Shown here: positions 34,133 to 43,799 of the stretch, piece after piece
Layout: each line of letters begins with the position of its first letter
Position numbering within the stretch: the stretch's first letter is position 1
DNA from: Pedobacter sp. MC2016-14
GTDB taxonomy: Bacteria; Bacteroidota; Bacteroidia; Sphingobacteriales; Sphingobacteriaceae
Direction of reading: 5' to 3'
Length of the DNA: 64,000 nt
Assembly: GCF_020991475.1 (NCBI RefSeq)
Contig: NZ_JAJMPA010000002.1
Location: 434,001-498,000, forward strand
Notes under the pieces: generated by a model
Database searches by the model: none
What the model saw: only the letters and a program-made list of their open reading frames with translations
What the model was told of the DNA's origin: nothing
Made by a program: the position numbers and the translations under genes

Positions 34133-35521
34133 TTGACATTAATAAAATCTATTTCAGGAATAAGGGGAACAATTGGAGGTGTAGCTGGTAATGGCTTAAC
34201 TCCAATTGATATTGTAAAATTTACGGCTGCTTATGGCGCCTGGGTAATTGAGAAAACAGGTATTAAGAAAATTGTACTTGGGCGTGATGCGCGCATTTCG
34301 GGAGAAATGGTGAATAACCTGGTGACAGGGACGCTTCAGGGACTTGGTATTGAAGTGATTGACCTGGGTCTTTCTACCACACCTACAGTGGAAATAGCTG
34401 TTCCTCTAGAGCAGGCTGGAGGTGGAATCATTTTAACGGCCAGCCATAATCCAAAACAATGGAATGCGCTGAAGTTGTTGAATGAGAAAGGTGAATTTAT
34501 CAGTGATGCAGATGGTAAGGACGTTCTTGAACTTGCGGAGCGGGCTGATTTCAATTTTGCGGAGGTTAACGACCTTGGTAAGGTAATTCATAACGATACT
34601 TATCTTCAAAAACACATTGATGTTATCCTTGAATTGCCCTTGGTAGACATAGCGGCAATTAAAAACGCCAATTTTAAAGTTGCGATTGACTGTGTTAATT
34701 CTACCGGAGGTATTTTTGTCCCTGCACTGTTAAAGGCATTAGGCGTTCAAACTGTTTATGAACTTTATTGCACACCAGATGGAGATTTTCCACATAATCC
34801 GGAACCGCTACCTGAGAATCTGACAGAGATTGCGAAGGTAGTGCAAAATAAAAACGCGGATTTAGGTATTGTTGTAGACCCGGATGTAGACCGTTTGTGC
34901 TTTGTGTGCGAAGATGGTAGCATGTTCGGTGAAGAGTATACGCTGGTTGCAGTAGCTGACTATATTTTAAAAAACACGCCGGGAAATTCGGTGTCAAATT
35001 TGTCTTCCACCCGCGCACTTCGTGATGTTACAGAAAAATCTGGCGGCCAGTATAACGCTTCTGCGGTAGGCGAAGTCAATGTGGTTAACAAAATGAAAGA
35101 GACCAATGCCATCATTGGTGGTGAAGGTAATGGTGGAATTATTTATCCTGAATTGCATTATGGCCGGGATGCCCTTGTTGGAATTGCTTTGTTTCTGACA
35201 CATTTGGCGAAATTTGGAAAGTCTGTATCTTTGTTAAAGAGCAGCTATCCAACTTACCACATCTCAAAAAATAAAATCACACTGACACCCGAAATGGATA
35301 TTGATGCCCTATTGCTGAAGGTGCAGGAGAAATATAAAAATCAGCCCAATTCTACTATAGACGGGTTGAAAATAGAGTTTGACAACGAATGGGTGCATTT
35401 ACGTCGTTCTAATACTGAGCCGATCATAAGAATTTACAGCGAGGCACAAAATGAGACTATCGCAGAAAATCTTGCCGCTAAGATCATCTCTGATATCAAA
35501 GAAATATTAAAACTGAACTAA
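34133..35521 (+). CDS. glmM: Phosphoglucosamine mutase / phosphohexomutase
   Basis: A 462-residue alpha-D-phosphohexomutase. It interconverts glucosamine-6-P and glucosamine-1-P for peptidoglycan and LPS precursors if GlmM, or another hexose phosphate. The phosphoserine loop is GGGIILTASHNPKQWN with S104, the metal loop is VVDPDVDRLC, the sugar loop GGEGNGG and the phosphate-binding loop RRSNTEPI are all present. The start is a TTG; no ATG in frame exists upstream of the conserved N terminus. In Bacteroidota this type next to a cysteine desulfurase is usually annotated glmM; specificity is inferred. Confidence 0.85.
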   Translation: MTLIKSISGIRGTIGGVAGNGLTPIDIVKFTAAYGAWVIEKTGIKKIVLGRDARISGEMVNNLVTGTLQGLGIEVIDLGLSTTPTVEIAVPLEQAGGGIILTASHNPKQWNALKLLNEKGEFISDADGKDVLELAERADFNFAEVNDLGKVIHNDTYLQKHIDVILELPLVDIAAIKNANFKVAIDCVNSTGGIFVPALLKALGVQTVYELYCTPDGDFPHNPEPLPENLTEIAKVVQNKNADLGIVVDPDVDRLCFVCEDGSMFGEEYTLVAVADYILKNTPGNSVSNLSSTRALRDVTEKSGGQYNASAVGEVNVVNKMKETNAIIGGEGNGGIIYPELHYGRDALVGIALFLTHLAKFGKSVSLLKSSYPTYHISKNKITLTPEMDIDALLLKVQEKYKNQPNSTIDGLKIEFDNEWVHLRRSNTEPIIRIYSEAQNETIAENLAAKIISDIKEILKLN

Positions 35522-35581
35522 CTATTGCGGATCACTCCTAACTAAAGTGATTCTTTTAAGTAATATTAAAACTGAACTAAC
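35503..35581 (+). repeat. Perfect 20-base direct repeat flanking the glmM/desulfurase junction
   Basis: A 20-base sequence beginning AATATTAAAACTG occurs at 35503-35522 (the last codons and stop of the mutase) and again at 35562-35581, right before the desulfurase start, with 59 bases between repeat starts. The copy covers the KLN-stop codons. It looks like a short segmental duplication of the gene end. Confidence 0.85.
35531..35556 (+). terminator. Weak hairpin with T-rich tail after glmM
   Basis: ATCACT and AGTGAT (35531-35536 and 35546-35551) can pair around a nine-base loop, followed by TCTTTT. The stem is short, so termination would be partial, and the desulfurase start is only 35 bases away. 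Confidence 0.4.
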
Positions 35582-35585
35582 AAGA

Positions 35586-36737
35586 ATGAACAGAATTTAT
35601 TTAGACAATGCAGCTACAACGCCGCTTGATAAGACGGTAATTGCAGAAATGGTTGGCGTAATGGAAAACGCTTACGGCAACCCATCCTCGATACATGCCC
35701 AGGGTAGGGAAGTACGCACTTTGGTTGAAAAGGCACGTAAAACTGTAGCTGGTCTACTTAATGCTGTTCCGGCTGAGATTTTCTTTACTTCTGGCGGTAC
35801 AGAAGCAGATAATACGGCAATTAGATGCGGAATTGCTGCATATGGTATTAAACATGCCATCACTTCAAAAATTGAGCATCATGCTGTAGAACACACTTTA
35901 AATACATTATTGAAGCAAGGTGTAATAGATAAATTGAGTTTTGTAAATGTAGATTCAAAAGGAAATATAGATTACGCCCATCTTGAAGAGCTTTTACAAA
36001 ATAATAATGAGCGTTCTTTTGTTTCATTGATGCATGCCAATAATGAGTTGGGCACCCTAACCAGTATGGAACGGGTAGGAGACATTTGCGAGCAGTACAA
36101 TGCCATATATCATTGCGATACGGTGCAAACTATGGGGCATTATGCTCATGATGTTAAAAAACTTAAAGCTCATTTTATTGTATGTGCTGCACATAAATTA
36201 CACGGACCAAAAGGCGTAGGTTTTTTATATGTGAACCACAGCATTAAGATCAGTCCGATGATTTATGGTGGTGCGCAGGAACGCAATATGCGTGGAGGTA
36301 CTGAAAATGTTTATGGCATTGTTGGTTTGGCTAAAGCACTGGAAATTGCATATGCAGAGATGGACGAGCATCAGCAATACATTCAGAGTTTAAAAACTTA
36401 TTTAAAAGATAGGTTGGTTTCGGAAGTGCCCGGGATTGATTTTAATGGAGAAACTGATCCTGAAAAAAGTCTTTATACGGTACTGAATGTGTCATTTCCA
36501 GAAATGGATATGGCAGATATGTTACTCTTTAACCTGGATATTAATGGTATTTCCGCTTCCGGAGGTAGTGCTTGCTCTTCTGGTTCAAATATAGGCTCTC
36601 ATGTACTTACAGGTATTGGAGCAGAGCCCTCAAGGCCATCAGTAAGATTCTCTTTCAGTAAATATAACACTAAAGAGGAAATGGATTTTGTAGTAGATAA
36701 GATTAAGCAGGTTCTGGAGCAGAACGTAACTGCATAA
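35586..36737 (+). CDS. Cysteine desulfurase (class V aminotransferase, NifS/IscS-like)
   Basis: A 383-residue PLP enzyme that takes sulfur from cysteine for Fe-S clusters or tRNA thiolation. The ATG at 35586 is preferred over 35547, because the family begins MNRIYLDNAATTP and the longer form would run through the duplicated segment. The PLP Lys is K204 in AAHKLHGPKG, HHAVEH gives the PLP-stacking His region, and the active-site cysteine is C330 in SGGSACSSGS, in an extended IscS-like loop. Ends in front of a strong bidirectional terminator. Confidence 0.9.
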   Translation: MNRIYLDNAATTPLDKTVIAEMVGVMENAYGNPSSIHAQGREVRTLVEKARKTVAGLLNAVPAEIFFTSGGTEADNTAIRCGIAAYGIKHAITSKIEHHAVEHTLNTLLKQGVIDKLSFVNVDSKGNIDYAHLEELLQNNNERSFVSLMHANNELGTLTSMERVGDICEQYNAIYHCDTVQTMGHYAHDVKKLKAHFIVCAAHKLHGPKGVGFLYVNHSIKISPMIYGGAQERNMRGGTENVYGIVGLAKALEIAYAEMDEHQQYIQSLKTYLKDRLVSEVPGIDFNGETDPEKSLYTVLNVSFPEMDMADMLLFNLDINGISASGGSACSSGSNIGSHVLTGIGAEPSRPSVRFSFSKYNTKEEMDFVVDKIKQVLEQNVTA

Positions 36738-36757
36738 GTTATTTGTTAATAGTATTA

Positions 36758-36792
36758 AATAATAGAGGGGGCTTATGGCCCCCTTTATTATT
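36758..36792. terminator. Bidirectional terminator between desulfurase and accD
   Basis: A 15-base stem with one G-T pair (36758-36772 against 36778-36792) closes a five-base loop TTATG; the core is GGGGGC/GCCCCC flanked by AATAAT and ATTATT, giving A/T tails for both strands. The genes on both sides converge on it. Confidence 0.92.
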
Positions 36793-37638
36793 TTAGTTCT
36801 TCATCATCTTCAGGAAACTGGCCAATTTAGCCTTCATTGCCCTGCGATCTACGATGAAGTCAAGAAAGCCATGTTCAAGTACAAATTCAGCAGTCTGGAA
36901 TCCTTTAGGTAAATCTTTTTTGATGGTTTCTTTAATAACCCTCGGACCAGCGAAGCCAATTAAAGCGCCCGGCTCAGCGATATTGATGTCGCCCAGCATA
37001 GCATAAGAAGCGGTAACTCCACCTGTAGTTGGATCTGTTAATAAAGAAATATATGGGATTTTTGCCTGGCTCAATAATGCAAGTTTAGCAGAGGTTTTTG
37101 CCATCTGCATTAATGAAAAAGCAGCTTCCATCATTCTGGCTCCTCCAGATTTGGAGATCATCAAGAACGGGATTTTGTGTTTTATACTGTAATCAATAGA
37201 TCTGGCAATCTTTTCACCCACAACCGAGCCCATAGAGCCACCGATAAAATTGAAATCCATACAGGCAATTACCAGTTCTTCTCCATCTATCTTGCCTACG
37301 CCCGATCTGATGGCATCTTTTAAGCCCGTTTTAACCATACTATCTACCAAACGCTCAGTATAAGGTTTGCTGTCAGTAAAGTTGAGCGGATCACCAGAAG
37401 TCAGGTTCTCAAAAAGTTCTGTAAACTCATTATTGTCAAATAATACCTGAAAGTATTCTTTCGAACCAACCCTTAGGTGGTAGTCGCAATAATGGCAAAC
37501 ATATTTATTTTCTATAAGGTCAGCGCTGTGCAATGCTTTCTTGCAATTTGGACACTTGTTCCATAAACCATCCGGCGCTTCTTTTTTTTCTTCAGTTAGG
37601 GTACTTATTCCTTTTTTCTCTCTCTTAAACCAAGCCAT
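36793..37638 (-). CDS. accD: Acetyl-CoA carboxylase carboxyltransferase beta subunit
   Basis: A 281-residue subunit that with AccA moves the carboxyl group from biotin to acetyl-CoA, the first step of fatty-acid synthesis. The start is the ATG at 37638 ([10 protein letters not shown]), as usual for AccD; a longer form starting at 37665 has no family support. The zinc ribbon cysteines are C29, C32, C48 and C51, and the crotonase-like core shows [20 protein letters not shown] and [16 protein letters not shown]. Monocistronic by appearance, with its own terminator. Confidence 0.97.
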   Translation of the reverse strand: MAWFKREKKGISTLTEEKKEAPDGLWNKCPNCKKALHSADLIENKYVCHYCDYHLRVGSKEYFQVLFDNNEFTELFENLTSGDPLNFTDSKPYTERLVDSMVKTGLKDAIRSGVGKIDGEELVIACMDFNFIGGSMGSVVGEKIARSIDYSIKHKIPFLMISKSGGARMMEAAFSLMQMAKTSAKLALLSQAKIPYISLLTDPTTGGVTASYAMLGDINIAEPGALIGFAGPRVIKETIKKDLPKGFQTAEFVLEHGFLDFIVDRRAMKAKLASFLKMMKN

Positions 37639-37779
37639 GTTATTAGTTGAAAAATGCGAGTACAAAGAAACGAAAAAAAATCAGAACAGTTTAGGGTAGT
37701 TTGTGGTTAAAATAAAAGAGCATAAGCTTGGCCTATTTGATATTTTTCATAACTTCGGCATATATAAATTAATAAAAGA

Positions 37780-38859
37780 ATGAGTTTAAAAGGCTACAAA
37801 GGCGTTATTTACGGAGATGCCCTTCAAGAATTGTTTGAGCAAGCTAAAAAACATCAGTTTGCATTACCTGCGGTAAATGTTACCGGCACCAATACTGTAA
37901 ATGCAGTTATGGAGACTGCTAAGGCAGTAAATTCACCAGTGATGATTCAATTGTCAAATGGCGGTGCACAGTTTTATGCAGGTAAAACACTAAATAATGA
38001 CAACTTAAATGCATGTGTATTGGGTGCAGTATCGGCAGCTAAACATGTACATTTACTAGCCGAGCACTATGGCGTTGCAGTTGTTCTGCATACAGATCAT
38101 GCTGCAAAAAAACTACTGCCATGGATCGACGGATTGCTTGATCACGGTGAAAAATTCTTTGCCGAAACAGGTAAACCCTTGTTTTCATCACACATGCTTG
38201 ATCTTTCGGAGGAGTCTATTGAAGAAAACATGGAAATCTCTGCTAAATATTTAGCCCGTATGGCTAAAATGGGTATGACCATTGAAATTGAACTTGGCGT
38301 TACAGGTGGAGAGGAAGATGGTGTAGACAATAGTGATGTAGACAGTTCAAAATTATATACACAGCCTTCTGAGGTAGCTTATGCTTATGAAGAATTAAGT
38401 AAAGTAAGTGACAAGTTTACTATTGCAGCTGCATTTGGTAATGTTCATGGCGTTTATAAGCCAGGTAATGTGAAATTACAGCCTGTAATCTTGCACAATT
38501 CTCAGGAGTTTTTGAAAGAGAAATACAACATAGCAGCAGAAAAACCTATTAATTTTGTATTCCACGGTGGTTCAGGTTCTTCTCAGGAGGAAATTAGAGA
38601 AGCAATTTCTTATGGTGCCATTAAAATGAACATTGATACAGACATGCAGTGGGCATTTTGGGAAGGTATACTAGACTATTACAAAGCAAATGAAGCTTAT
38701 TTGCAAGGTCAAATTGGAAACCCAGACGGAGAAGATAAACCCAATAAAAAGCATTATGACCCGCGTGTATGGTTACGTAAAGGTGAAGAGGCATTTGTAA
38801 AACGCTTAACACAAGCCTTTGAAGATTTAAATTGCAGAAACGCAAGCGATAAATTATAA
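37780..38859 (+). CDS. fbaA: Class II fructose-bisphosphate aldolase
   Basis: A 359-residue zinc aldolase that splits fructose-1,6-bisphosphate in glycolysis and builds it in gluconeogenesis. The class IIA motifs are VVLHTDHAAKK with D106 and H107, IEIELGVTGGEEDG, FGNVHGVYKPGNV and FHGGSGSS, matching E. coli FbaA length. It is divergent from accD and ends in a perfect palindromic terminator. The 141 bases upstream are AT-rich; no clear TAnnTTTG box was found. Confidence 0.96.
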   Translation: MSLKGYKGVIYGDALQELFEQAKKHQFALPAVNVTGTNTVNAVMETAKAVNSPVMIQLSNGGAQFYAGKTLNNDNLNACVLGAVSAAKHVHLLAEHYGVAVVLHTDHAAKKLLPWIDGLLDHGEKFFAETGKPLFSSHMLDLSEESIEENMEISAKYLARMAKMGMTIEIELGVTGGEEDGVDNSDVDSSKLYTQPSEVAYAYEELSKVSDKFTIAAAFGNVHGVYKPGNVKLQPVILHNSQEFLKEKYNIAAEKPINFVFHGGSGSSQEEIREAISYGAIKMNIDTDMQWAFWEGILDYYKANEAYLQGQIGNPDGEDKPNKKHYDPRVWLRKGEEAFVKRLTQAFEDLNCRNASDKL

Positions 38860-38870
38860 TTCAATTTTAA

Positions 38871-38901
38871 TTGCCACAGGATATCCTGTGGCAAATTTTT
38901 T
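38871..38901 (+). terminator. Palindromic terminator after fbaA
   Basis: TTGCCACAGGAT followed directly by its exact reverse complement forms a 24-base perfect palindrome (38871-38894), then ATTTTTT. A ten-base stem with a four-base loop and U tract is a classical intrinsic terminator. A GTG at 38888, which could start the GNAT gene, falls inside it and is rejected for that reason. Confidence 0.93.
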
Positions 38902-38905
38902 AAAT

Positions 38906-39328
38906 ATGGAACCACTTCAGATCATCAAAATCAGCAGGCAGGAAGAATTAGAAATGGCTTTCGCTGTTCGTAAAATTGTATTTGTTGAAGAGCAAAACTG
39001 TCCACCTGAACTGGAATGGGAAAATGAAGAGGTGTCTACCCATTTCCTTGCCTTGTCCAATCACCAACCCTGTGGCACTTGTCGCTGGCGTAAAACTGAT
39101 CTGGGATATAAATTGGAGCGGTTTGCTGTCTTAAAAGAGCATAGAGGTAAAAGGATAGGACAGGCGTTGGTTGCAGCGGTATTGAATGATCTGCCTTCTG
39201 ATGCAGAATACATTTACCTAAATGCCCAAACTGCCGCCTTAAGTTTGTATGCTAAGTTCGGATTTACAGCGGTAGGCGATGAATTTGATGAAGCAGGGAT
39301 CAAACATTTTAAAATGGTTAAGAAATAA
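38906..39328 (+). CDS. GNAT-family N-acetyltransferase
   Basis: A 140-residue acetyl-CoA-dependent acetyltransferase, started at the ATG 38906. The acetyl-CoA-binding motif is LKEHRGKRIGQALVAAVL, and the N-terminal part (MAFAVRKIVFVEEQNCP) resembles the ElaA/YjcF-like group. Substrate is unknown. Its 3' end overlaps the converging lyase gene by 11 bases. Confidence 0.88.
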   Translation: MEPLQIIKISRQEELEMAFAVRKIVFVEEQNCPPELEWENEEVSTHFLALSNHQPCGTCRWRKTDLGYKLERFAVLKEHRGKRIGQALVAAVLNDLPSDAEYIYLNAQTAALSLYAKFGFTAVGDEFDEAGIKHFKMVKK

Positions 39329-40178
39329 ACAGGTTATCTGTTAAATCCATAGCTTCTTTCCATTTATTCTTATTAAGATGTAATTGAACACCTTTAGCTT
39401 CTAGAAAATTAACCATTTCTTCCGTGGCCATATTGCCGGTAAGTTCATCAGCAGCCATCGGACAGCCTCCATATCCTTTTAAAGCGCTATCAAAACGTTG
39501 GCATCCCGCTGCATATGCTGCAGCTATCTTTTCTATTCTGGTGCCAGGCGTACTGTGTAAATGTACACCAACTTCGATCCCGGAAAATTGAGTAATCAGT
39601 GCGGGTAATACTTTATTTATTTTTTCTGGAGTGGAAACACCGGTTGTATCGGCAAGAGATACGATTGTTACACCCCTCTTCACAAGTTGACTTGCCCAAT
39701 GAAGTACAATGCCTTCATTCCATTCATCGCCATAAGGATTTCCGAAACCCATACTTAGGTATACAACAGCAGTTTTATTGGTTTGACTGCAAATTTCCAG
39801 CATTTGTTCTACTGTATCTAATGACTTTAAAATGGTAGAATTGGTATTGCGTAGCTGAAAAGTCTCTGAGATTGAAAAAGGGAAACCAAGATAGTTGATC
39901 TCTGGATGTACTGAGGCCTCTTCTGCACCCCTTAAATTGGCTACAATTGCAAGTAATTTGGTCCTGGTGGCATTCAAATCAAGCTGTTCCAGAACCTCTC
40001 TGGTATCACGAAGCTGCGGAATGGCCTTCGCAGATACAAAGCTTCCAAAATCTAATGTATCAAAGCCTACTTGTAATAAGGTATTTAAATATTTTGCTTT
40101 AAGTGCTGTCGGTATAAAATGATGAATGCCTTGCATGGCATCACGCGGGCATTCTACAAGTTTCATTTCCTGTTCCAT
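39318..40178 (-). CDS. HMG-CoA lyase-like enzyme
   Basis: A 286-residue TIM-barrel lyase. Family members cleave 3-hydroxy-3-methylglutaryl-CoA to acetoacetate and acetyl-CoA, closing leucine degradation. Motifs include GFDTLDFGSFVSAKAIPQL, DTTGVSTPEKI and the signature GGCPMAADELTGNMATEEM, which supplies the active-site Cys loop. An alternative ATG at 40166 is four codons down. It is read from a probable promoter just after the secDF terminator. Confidence 0.88.
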   Translation of the reverse strand: MEQEMKLVECPRDAMQGIHHFIPTALKAKYLNTLLQVGFDTLDFGSFVSAKAIPQLRDTREVLEQLDLNATRTKLLAIVANLRGAEEASVHPEINYLGFPFSISETFQLRNTNSTILKSLDTVEQMLEICSQTNKTAVVYLSMGFGNPYGDEWNEGIVLHWASQLVKRGVTIVSLADTTGVSTPEKINKVLPALITQFSGIEVGVHLHSTPGTRIEKIAAAYAAGCQRFDSALKGYGGCPMAADELTGNMATEEMVNFLEAKGVQLHLNKNKWKEAMDLTDNLFIS

Positions 40179-40194
40179 AATGCATCTGTTTTAG

Positions 40195-40202
40195 CAAATA
40201 TA
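40195..40202 (-). promoter_or_regulatory. Probable -7 box (TATATTTG, minus strand) for the HMG-CoA-lyase-like gene
   Basis: On the minus strand TATATTTG matches TAnnTTTG exactly, 16 bases before the ATG at 40178. It sits at the foot of the secDF terminator, so the lyase gene is likely expressed separately. Confidence 0.5.
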
Positions 40203-40232
40203 AAAAAAGAGGATACCTTTTGGGTATCCTCT
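40202..40232 (-). terminator. Terminator of secDF (minus strand)
   Basis: AGAGGATACC (40208-40217) pairs perfectly with GGTATCCTCT (40223-40232) around TTTTG. Read on the minus strand, the stem is followed by seven Ts (complement of 40202-40208). It follows the secDF stop. Confidence 0.92.
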
Positions 40233-40254
40233 CTAGCTTATAATTAGTTTGGTC

Positions 40255-43194
40255 TTATTTATTTTTACCTAAGTCAATTACAATAGGGGTAGAGATACAT
40301 AATGATGAGTATGTACCAATTACACGTCCAATAAGTAAAGCAAAAATAAATCCGCGGATACTATCACCTCCAAAGATGAAGATTACAAGTAAAACGAAGA
40401 ATACAGTTAACGAAGTCAAAATGGTTCTGCTCAACGTACTGTTCAAGGCGAAGTTAATTAGCTTATTACGCTCTTCACCATGCAGGTCTTCTTTGCCACT
40501 TTCAGCAAGTTTCTCACGAATCCTATCGAATACAACAACAGTTTCTGTCATGGTGTAAGACATTACGGTTAAGATTGCCGCAATGAAATCCTGACCAATC
40601 TCTAAAGAGAATGGAAGTACGCCATCAAGAATAGTATAGAATGACAATACCAGTAACACGTCATGGAATAGGGCAATTACAGCACCTAAACCGTAGTTTA
40701 GCTTTTTAAACCTAACAACGATGTAGATAAACATCAGTAAACAAGAGAAAAGGATGGCACCGTAAGCACTGTAAAGCAACGAGCTTGCAATGATTGGTCC
40801 TACTTTTTGGCTACTTTCAATAGTGTACTTCTCAGATGTTTTAGCTAATCCTGATCTTAATGCATCTTCAACAACTTTATCTGCCTGAAGATCTGAATCT
40901 GTAATGTGGTAAGTAGTTGTGATTTTTAATTCATTGTTAGCACCAGCGGTTTTCACTTCAGGAGCCTCATTGTCAAACACAGGAGTAAGTTGTTCTCTAA
41001 CCTGTTGAATGTCCATTCCTTTATCAAAATGAACAATATAAGTACGTCCACCTTTAAAGTCGATACCTAATCTTAAGCCATCGTTTTTAACGTAGAAAAT
41101 GATACCCAATACAATGATCACAGAAGAAATAATATAATAGATCTTTCTGCGGCCTACAAAATCGAATGCGATGTTTTTGAATGCATGTAAGGTAAGGCTG
41201 TTACCAAAAGTGATGTTGGAATTTTTGTTCAGCAAACCTTCAAAAACCAAGCGGGAAATCAATACGGCACAGAATAAAGAAGAAAGAATACCAATACATA
41301 GTGTAGTTGCAAAACCTTGAACTGGTCCGCTACCAAAAATATACAAGATAACTCCTAAAATTAATACCGTAACGTTAGAGTCAATGATGGATGGCATTGC
41401 ATGTTTGAAACCTTCTTTAATAGAAGCTGCGGTGCTTTTTCCGTGTAACAACTCCTCACGTACCCTTTCAAAAATAAGGATGTTTGAATCTACAGATAAA
41501 CCAATTACGAGAATGATACCTGCAATACCTGGTAATGTTAATACCGCACCAAGCGATACCAAAATACCCATGATGAAGAATAAGTTGATGACAAGAGCAA
41601 AGTTAGCTACCCAACCTGCTTTGTTATAATACAGTGCCATAAAGACAAGGATTACGATAAATGCAAGCACGAACGATAATAAACCATTGTCAATGGCTGC
41701 TTGTCCTAAAGATGGGCCTACAACGAATTCTCCAACAATACGTGCCGGAGCAGGTAATTTACCAGCTTTTAAAATGTTAGCCAAATCCTGAGTATCGCTT
41801 ACCTGGAAGCTACCAGTAATTGATGAGATACCATTAGGAATTTCATTTTGTACCGTAGGAGCAGAGTATACTGCGTTATCAAGTACAATAGCTATAGATT
41901 TTTTGTTGTTTGGATCGGCAGAAGCTTCAGCAGTGATTTTTTTCCATTTAGCTGCACCTTCACTGGTCATATACATGGTAACCTCAGGCTTGCCTTTAGG
42001 ATCAAAGTCGTGGCGGGCATCACTAATTGCTTCACCACCCAAATCAGGAGTTCCGTCTGCAGAAGTAACTTTAATAGCGTACAATTCAAAAACCTTGCTG
42101 CCTTCCATTGGTTTTACTCCCCACATCAATTTCATGCTTGATGGAATGATAGAAGCAATCTCAGATTTTCTGAAGTATGAATTTACTTTAGCTGTATCTT
42201 TTTGAGCCACCCAGCCAACAACAGCACCCGGACGTAATGCTGGCTGTCCGTTTTGTCCCTGGTATGTCGGGATGTTTAAAACAGCAAATAAAGGGTTGCT
42301 TTTTGTAAGCTCTAATTTTTTTGCAGTTGAATCTGTAGAACCAGAATCAGTTTTTTTAGCAAGACCAGCCAAAGCGCTGGTGCTTTTTTTAGCAGTATCA
42401 GCTTTTACAGCTGCAGTAGTATCTTTTAATGTTGCTGCAAGAGTTTTGTTAATGTTCTCCATAATAGAGTACACTTCTTCATTTTGATATACTTGCCAAA
42501 ATTGAAGTTCAGCAGAACCTTGTAATAATTTATGGATTCTTTCTTTGTCCTGTACACCTGGCATCTCAATTAGGATACGGTTTGTACCTTCTTGCTTTTG
42601 CATGTTTGGACTTACCACGCCAAAACCATCAATACGGCTACGGATGATGATAAAAGAGCGGTCAATGGCGCTGTTTGCTTCTTTTGATAAGTAAGTTTTT
42701 ACATCACTATTAGAAGCATTGGCTTTTAACGTAGTTGCATTGTCCTGATTTGCGAAGAAATCAGCCAATTTAGCATTAGGACTTAATTTTTCAAATTCAT
42801 TTACAAACAAACTAACGAAGTCTTTACCACCAGCATTCAACTGAGTTTGTGCAGTTGATAATGCCTGGTTAAAGTTAGCATCAGTAGGATTGCCAGCCAG
42901 GGATTTTACCAATTCAGCTAAAGAGATCTCCATGGTAACATTCATACCGCCTTTTAAATCCAGACCCAGGTTAATTTCCTTGGTTTTGCAGAATTGGTAA
43001 TCGAAACCCAGTATTGGATAAACTGGTACAGTGGACATGGAATCGAGAAAAGCCTTTTCTTTAACTGGATCGCCTTGAGCGTACGCTTTAGCTTTTTTTT
43101 CTACGCTCGACGTAACTAAGTTGAACGAGAGAGAATACACACAGACAATACCCAGAAGTATTGCCATAAATTTAATAAAACCTTTACCTTGCAT
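40255..43194 (-). CDS. secDF: Fused protein-export membrane protein SecDF
   Basis: A 979-residue fusion of SecD and SecF, which use the proton gradient to help pull proteins through SecYEG. It has an N-terminal anchor, a periplasmic P1 domain (LGLDLKGGMNVTMEIS near residues 75-90), six membrane segments of the SecD half (LPGIAGIILVIGLSVDSNI), and the SecF half starting around 690 with LGIDFKGGRTYIV, ending with VMSYTMTETVVVFDRIREKL. The central periplasmic part has a low-complexity Ala/Lys/Thr insert around 255-300 as common in this phylum. Fusion is standard in Bacteroidota. Confidence 0.96.
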   Translation of the reverse strand: MQGKGFIKFMAILLGIVCVYSLSFNLVTSSVEKKAKAYAQGDPVKEKAFLDSMSTVPVYPILGFDYQFCKTKEINLGLDLKGGMNVTMEISLAELVKSLAGNPTDANFNQALSTAQTQLNAGGKDFVSLFVNEFEKLSPNAKLADFFANQDNATTLKANASNSDVKTYLSKEANSAIDRSFIIIRSRIDGFGVVSPNMQKQEGTNRILIEMPGVQDKERIHKLLQGSAELQFWQVYQNEEVYSIMENINKTLAATLKDTTAAVKADTAKKSTSALAGLAKKTDSGSTDSTAKKLELTKSNPLFAVLNIPTYQGQNGQPALRPGAVVGWVAQKDTAKVNSYFRKSEIASIIPSSMKLMWGVKPMEGSKVFELYAIKVTSADGTPDLGGEAISDARHDFDPKGKPEVTMYMTSEGAAKWKKITAEASADPNNKKSIAIVLDNAVYSAPTVQNEIPNGISSITGSFQVSDTQDLANILKAGKLPAPARIVGEFVVGPSLGQAAIDNGLLSFVLAFIVILVFMALYYNKAGWVANFALVINLFFIMGILVSLGAVLTLPGIAGIILVIGLSVDSNILIFERVREELLHGKSTAASIKEGFKHAMPSIIDSNVTVLILGVILYIFGSGPVQGFATTLCIGILSSLFCAVLISRLVFEGLLNKNSNITFGNSLTLHAFKNIAFDFVGRRKIYYIISSVIIVLGIIFYVKNDGLRLGIDFKGGRTYIVHFDKGMDIQQVREQLTPVFDNEAPEVKTAGANNELKITTTYHITDSDLQADKVVEDALRSGLAKTSEKYTIESSQKVGPIIASSLLYSAYGAILFSCLLMFIYIVVRFKKLNYGLGAVIALFHDVLLVLSFYTILDGVLPFSLEIGQDFIAAILTVMSYTMTETVVVFDRIREKLAESGKEDLHGEERNKLINFALNSTLSRTILTSLTVFFVLLVIFIFGGDSIRGFIFALLIGRVIGTYSSLCISTPIVIDLGKNK

Positions 43195-43243
43195 TTTTTG
43201 TTTGTAATTATCGTCTATATGCTATATATTTTTAACAAGTCGG

Positions 43244-43251
43244 CAAATCTA
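43244..43251 (-). promoter_or_regulatory. Probable -7 box (TAGATTTG, minus strand) for secDF
   Basis: The minus strand reads TAGATTTG, an exact match to TAnnTTTG, 49 bases before the secDF start, leaving a leader of roughly 40 bases. A -33 TTTG is not perfect. Confidence 0.5.
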
Positions 43252-43304
43252 ATTATTTTTTTAATAATAGGCGACCTTAAAAACTTTTATTATTCAGATG
43301 GTTG

Positions 43305-43799
43305 TTAAACGCTTTTTTTGCTCAAAAGCGTTGAAAAAGTGTAGGGTACTGCATGTTTTTCATCCACTTCATGCTCTTCTTCTTCCGTTACTAGCCAAGC
43401 CCCGGGATCAATTGCAGGGAAGAAAGTATCTGCATCGTAAGTATGATGTACGCGGGTCAAATAAATCCGATCAGTTTTCGGAAGTGCCTGTCTGTATATT
43501 TCTGCACCACCCACTATCATTACTTCTTCATTAGGATCACACAATTGTAGTGCCTCATCCATGCTATTTACCACTTCAGCCCCGTTAATTTGCAATTGTG
43601 TATCTCTTGTAATGACTATGTTTCTACGGTGGGGTAGCGGCTTGCCTACAGAGTCGAAGGTTTTTCGACCCATTATAATGGTATGACTACTGGTAATATC
43701 TTTAAAATGTTTCAGATCTTTAGGTAAGCGCCACAACAATTGATTGTCTTTGCCAATGGCATTATTTTCTGAAATAGCCACAACTATGGAAATGATCAT
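43305..43799 (-). CDS. folA: Dihydrofolate reductase
   Basis: A 164-residue NADPH-dependent reductase that regenerates tetrahydrofolate. Recognisable motifs are [29 protein letters not shown] at the N terminus (conserved Trp and acidic-site region), [21 protein letters not shown], and [13 protein letters not shown]. Its start overlaps the thyA stop by four bases, so the two folate-cycle enzymes are translated together. Confidence 0.96.
   Translation of the reverse strand: MIISIVVAISENNAIGKDNQLLWRLPKDLKHFKDITSSHTIIMGRKTFDSVGKPLPHRRNIVITRDTQLQINGAEVVNSMDEALQLCDPNEEVMIVGGAEIYRQALPKTDRIYLTRVHHTYDADTFFPAIDPGAWLVTEEEEHEVDEKHAVPYTFSTLLSKKSV

Noticed and set aside
38888..38905. GTG start giving a six-residue longer GNAT protein
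   Set aside because: The codon lies inside the perfect palindromic terminator of the aldolase gene; the ATG at 38906 is the sensible start.
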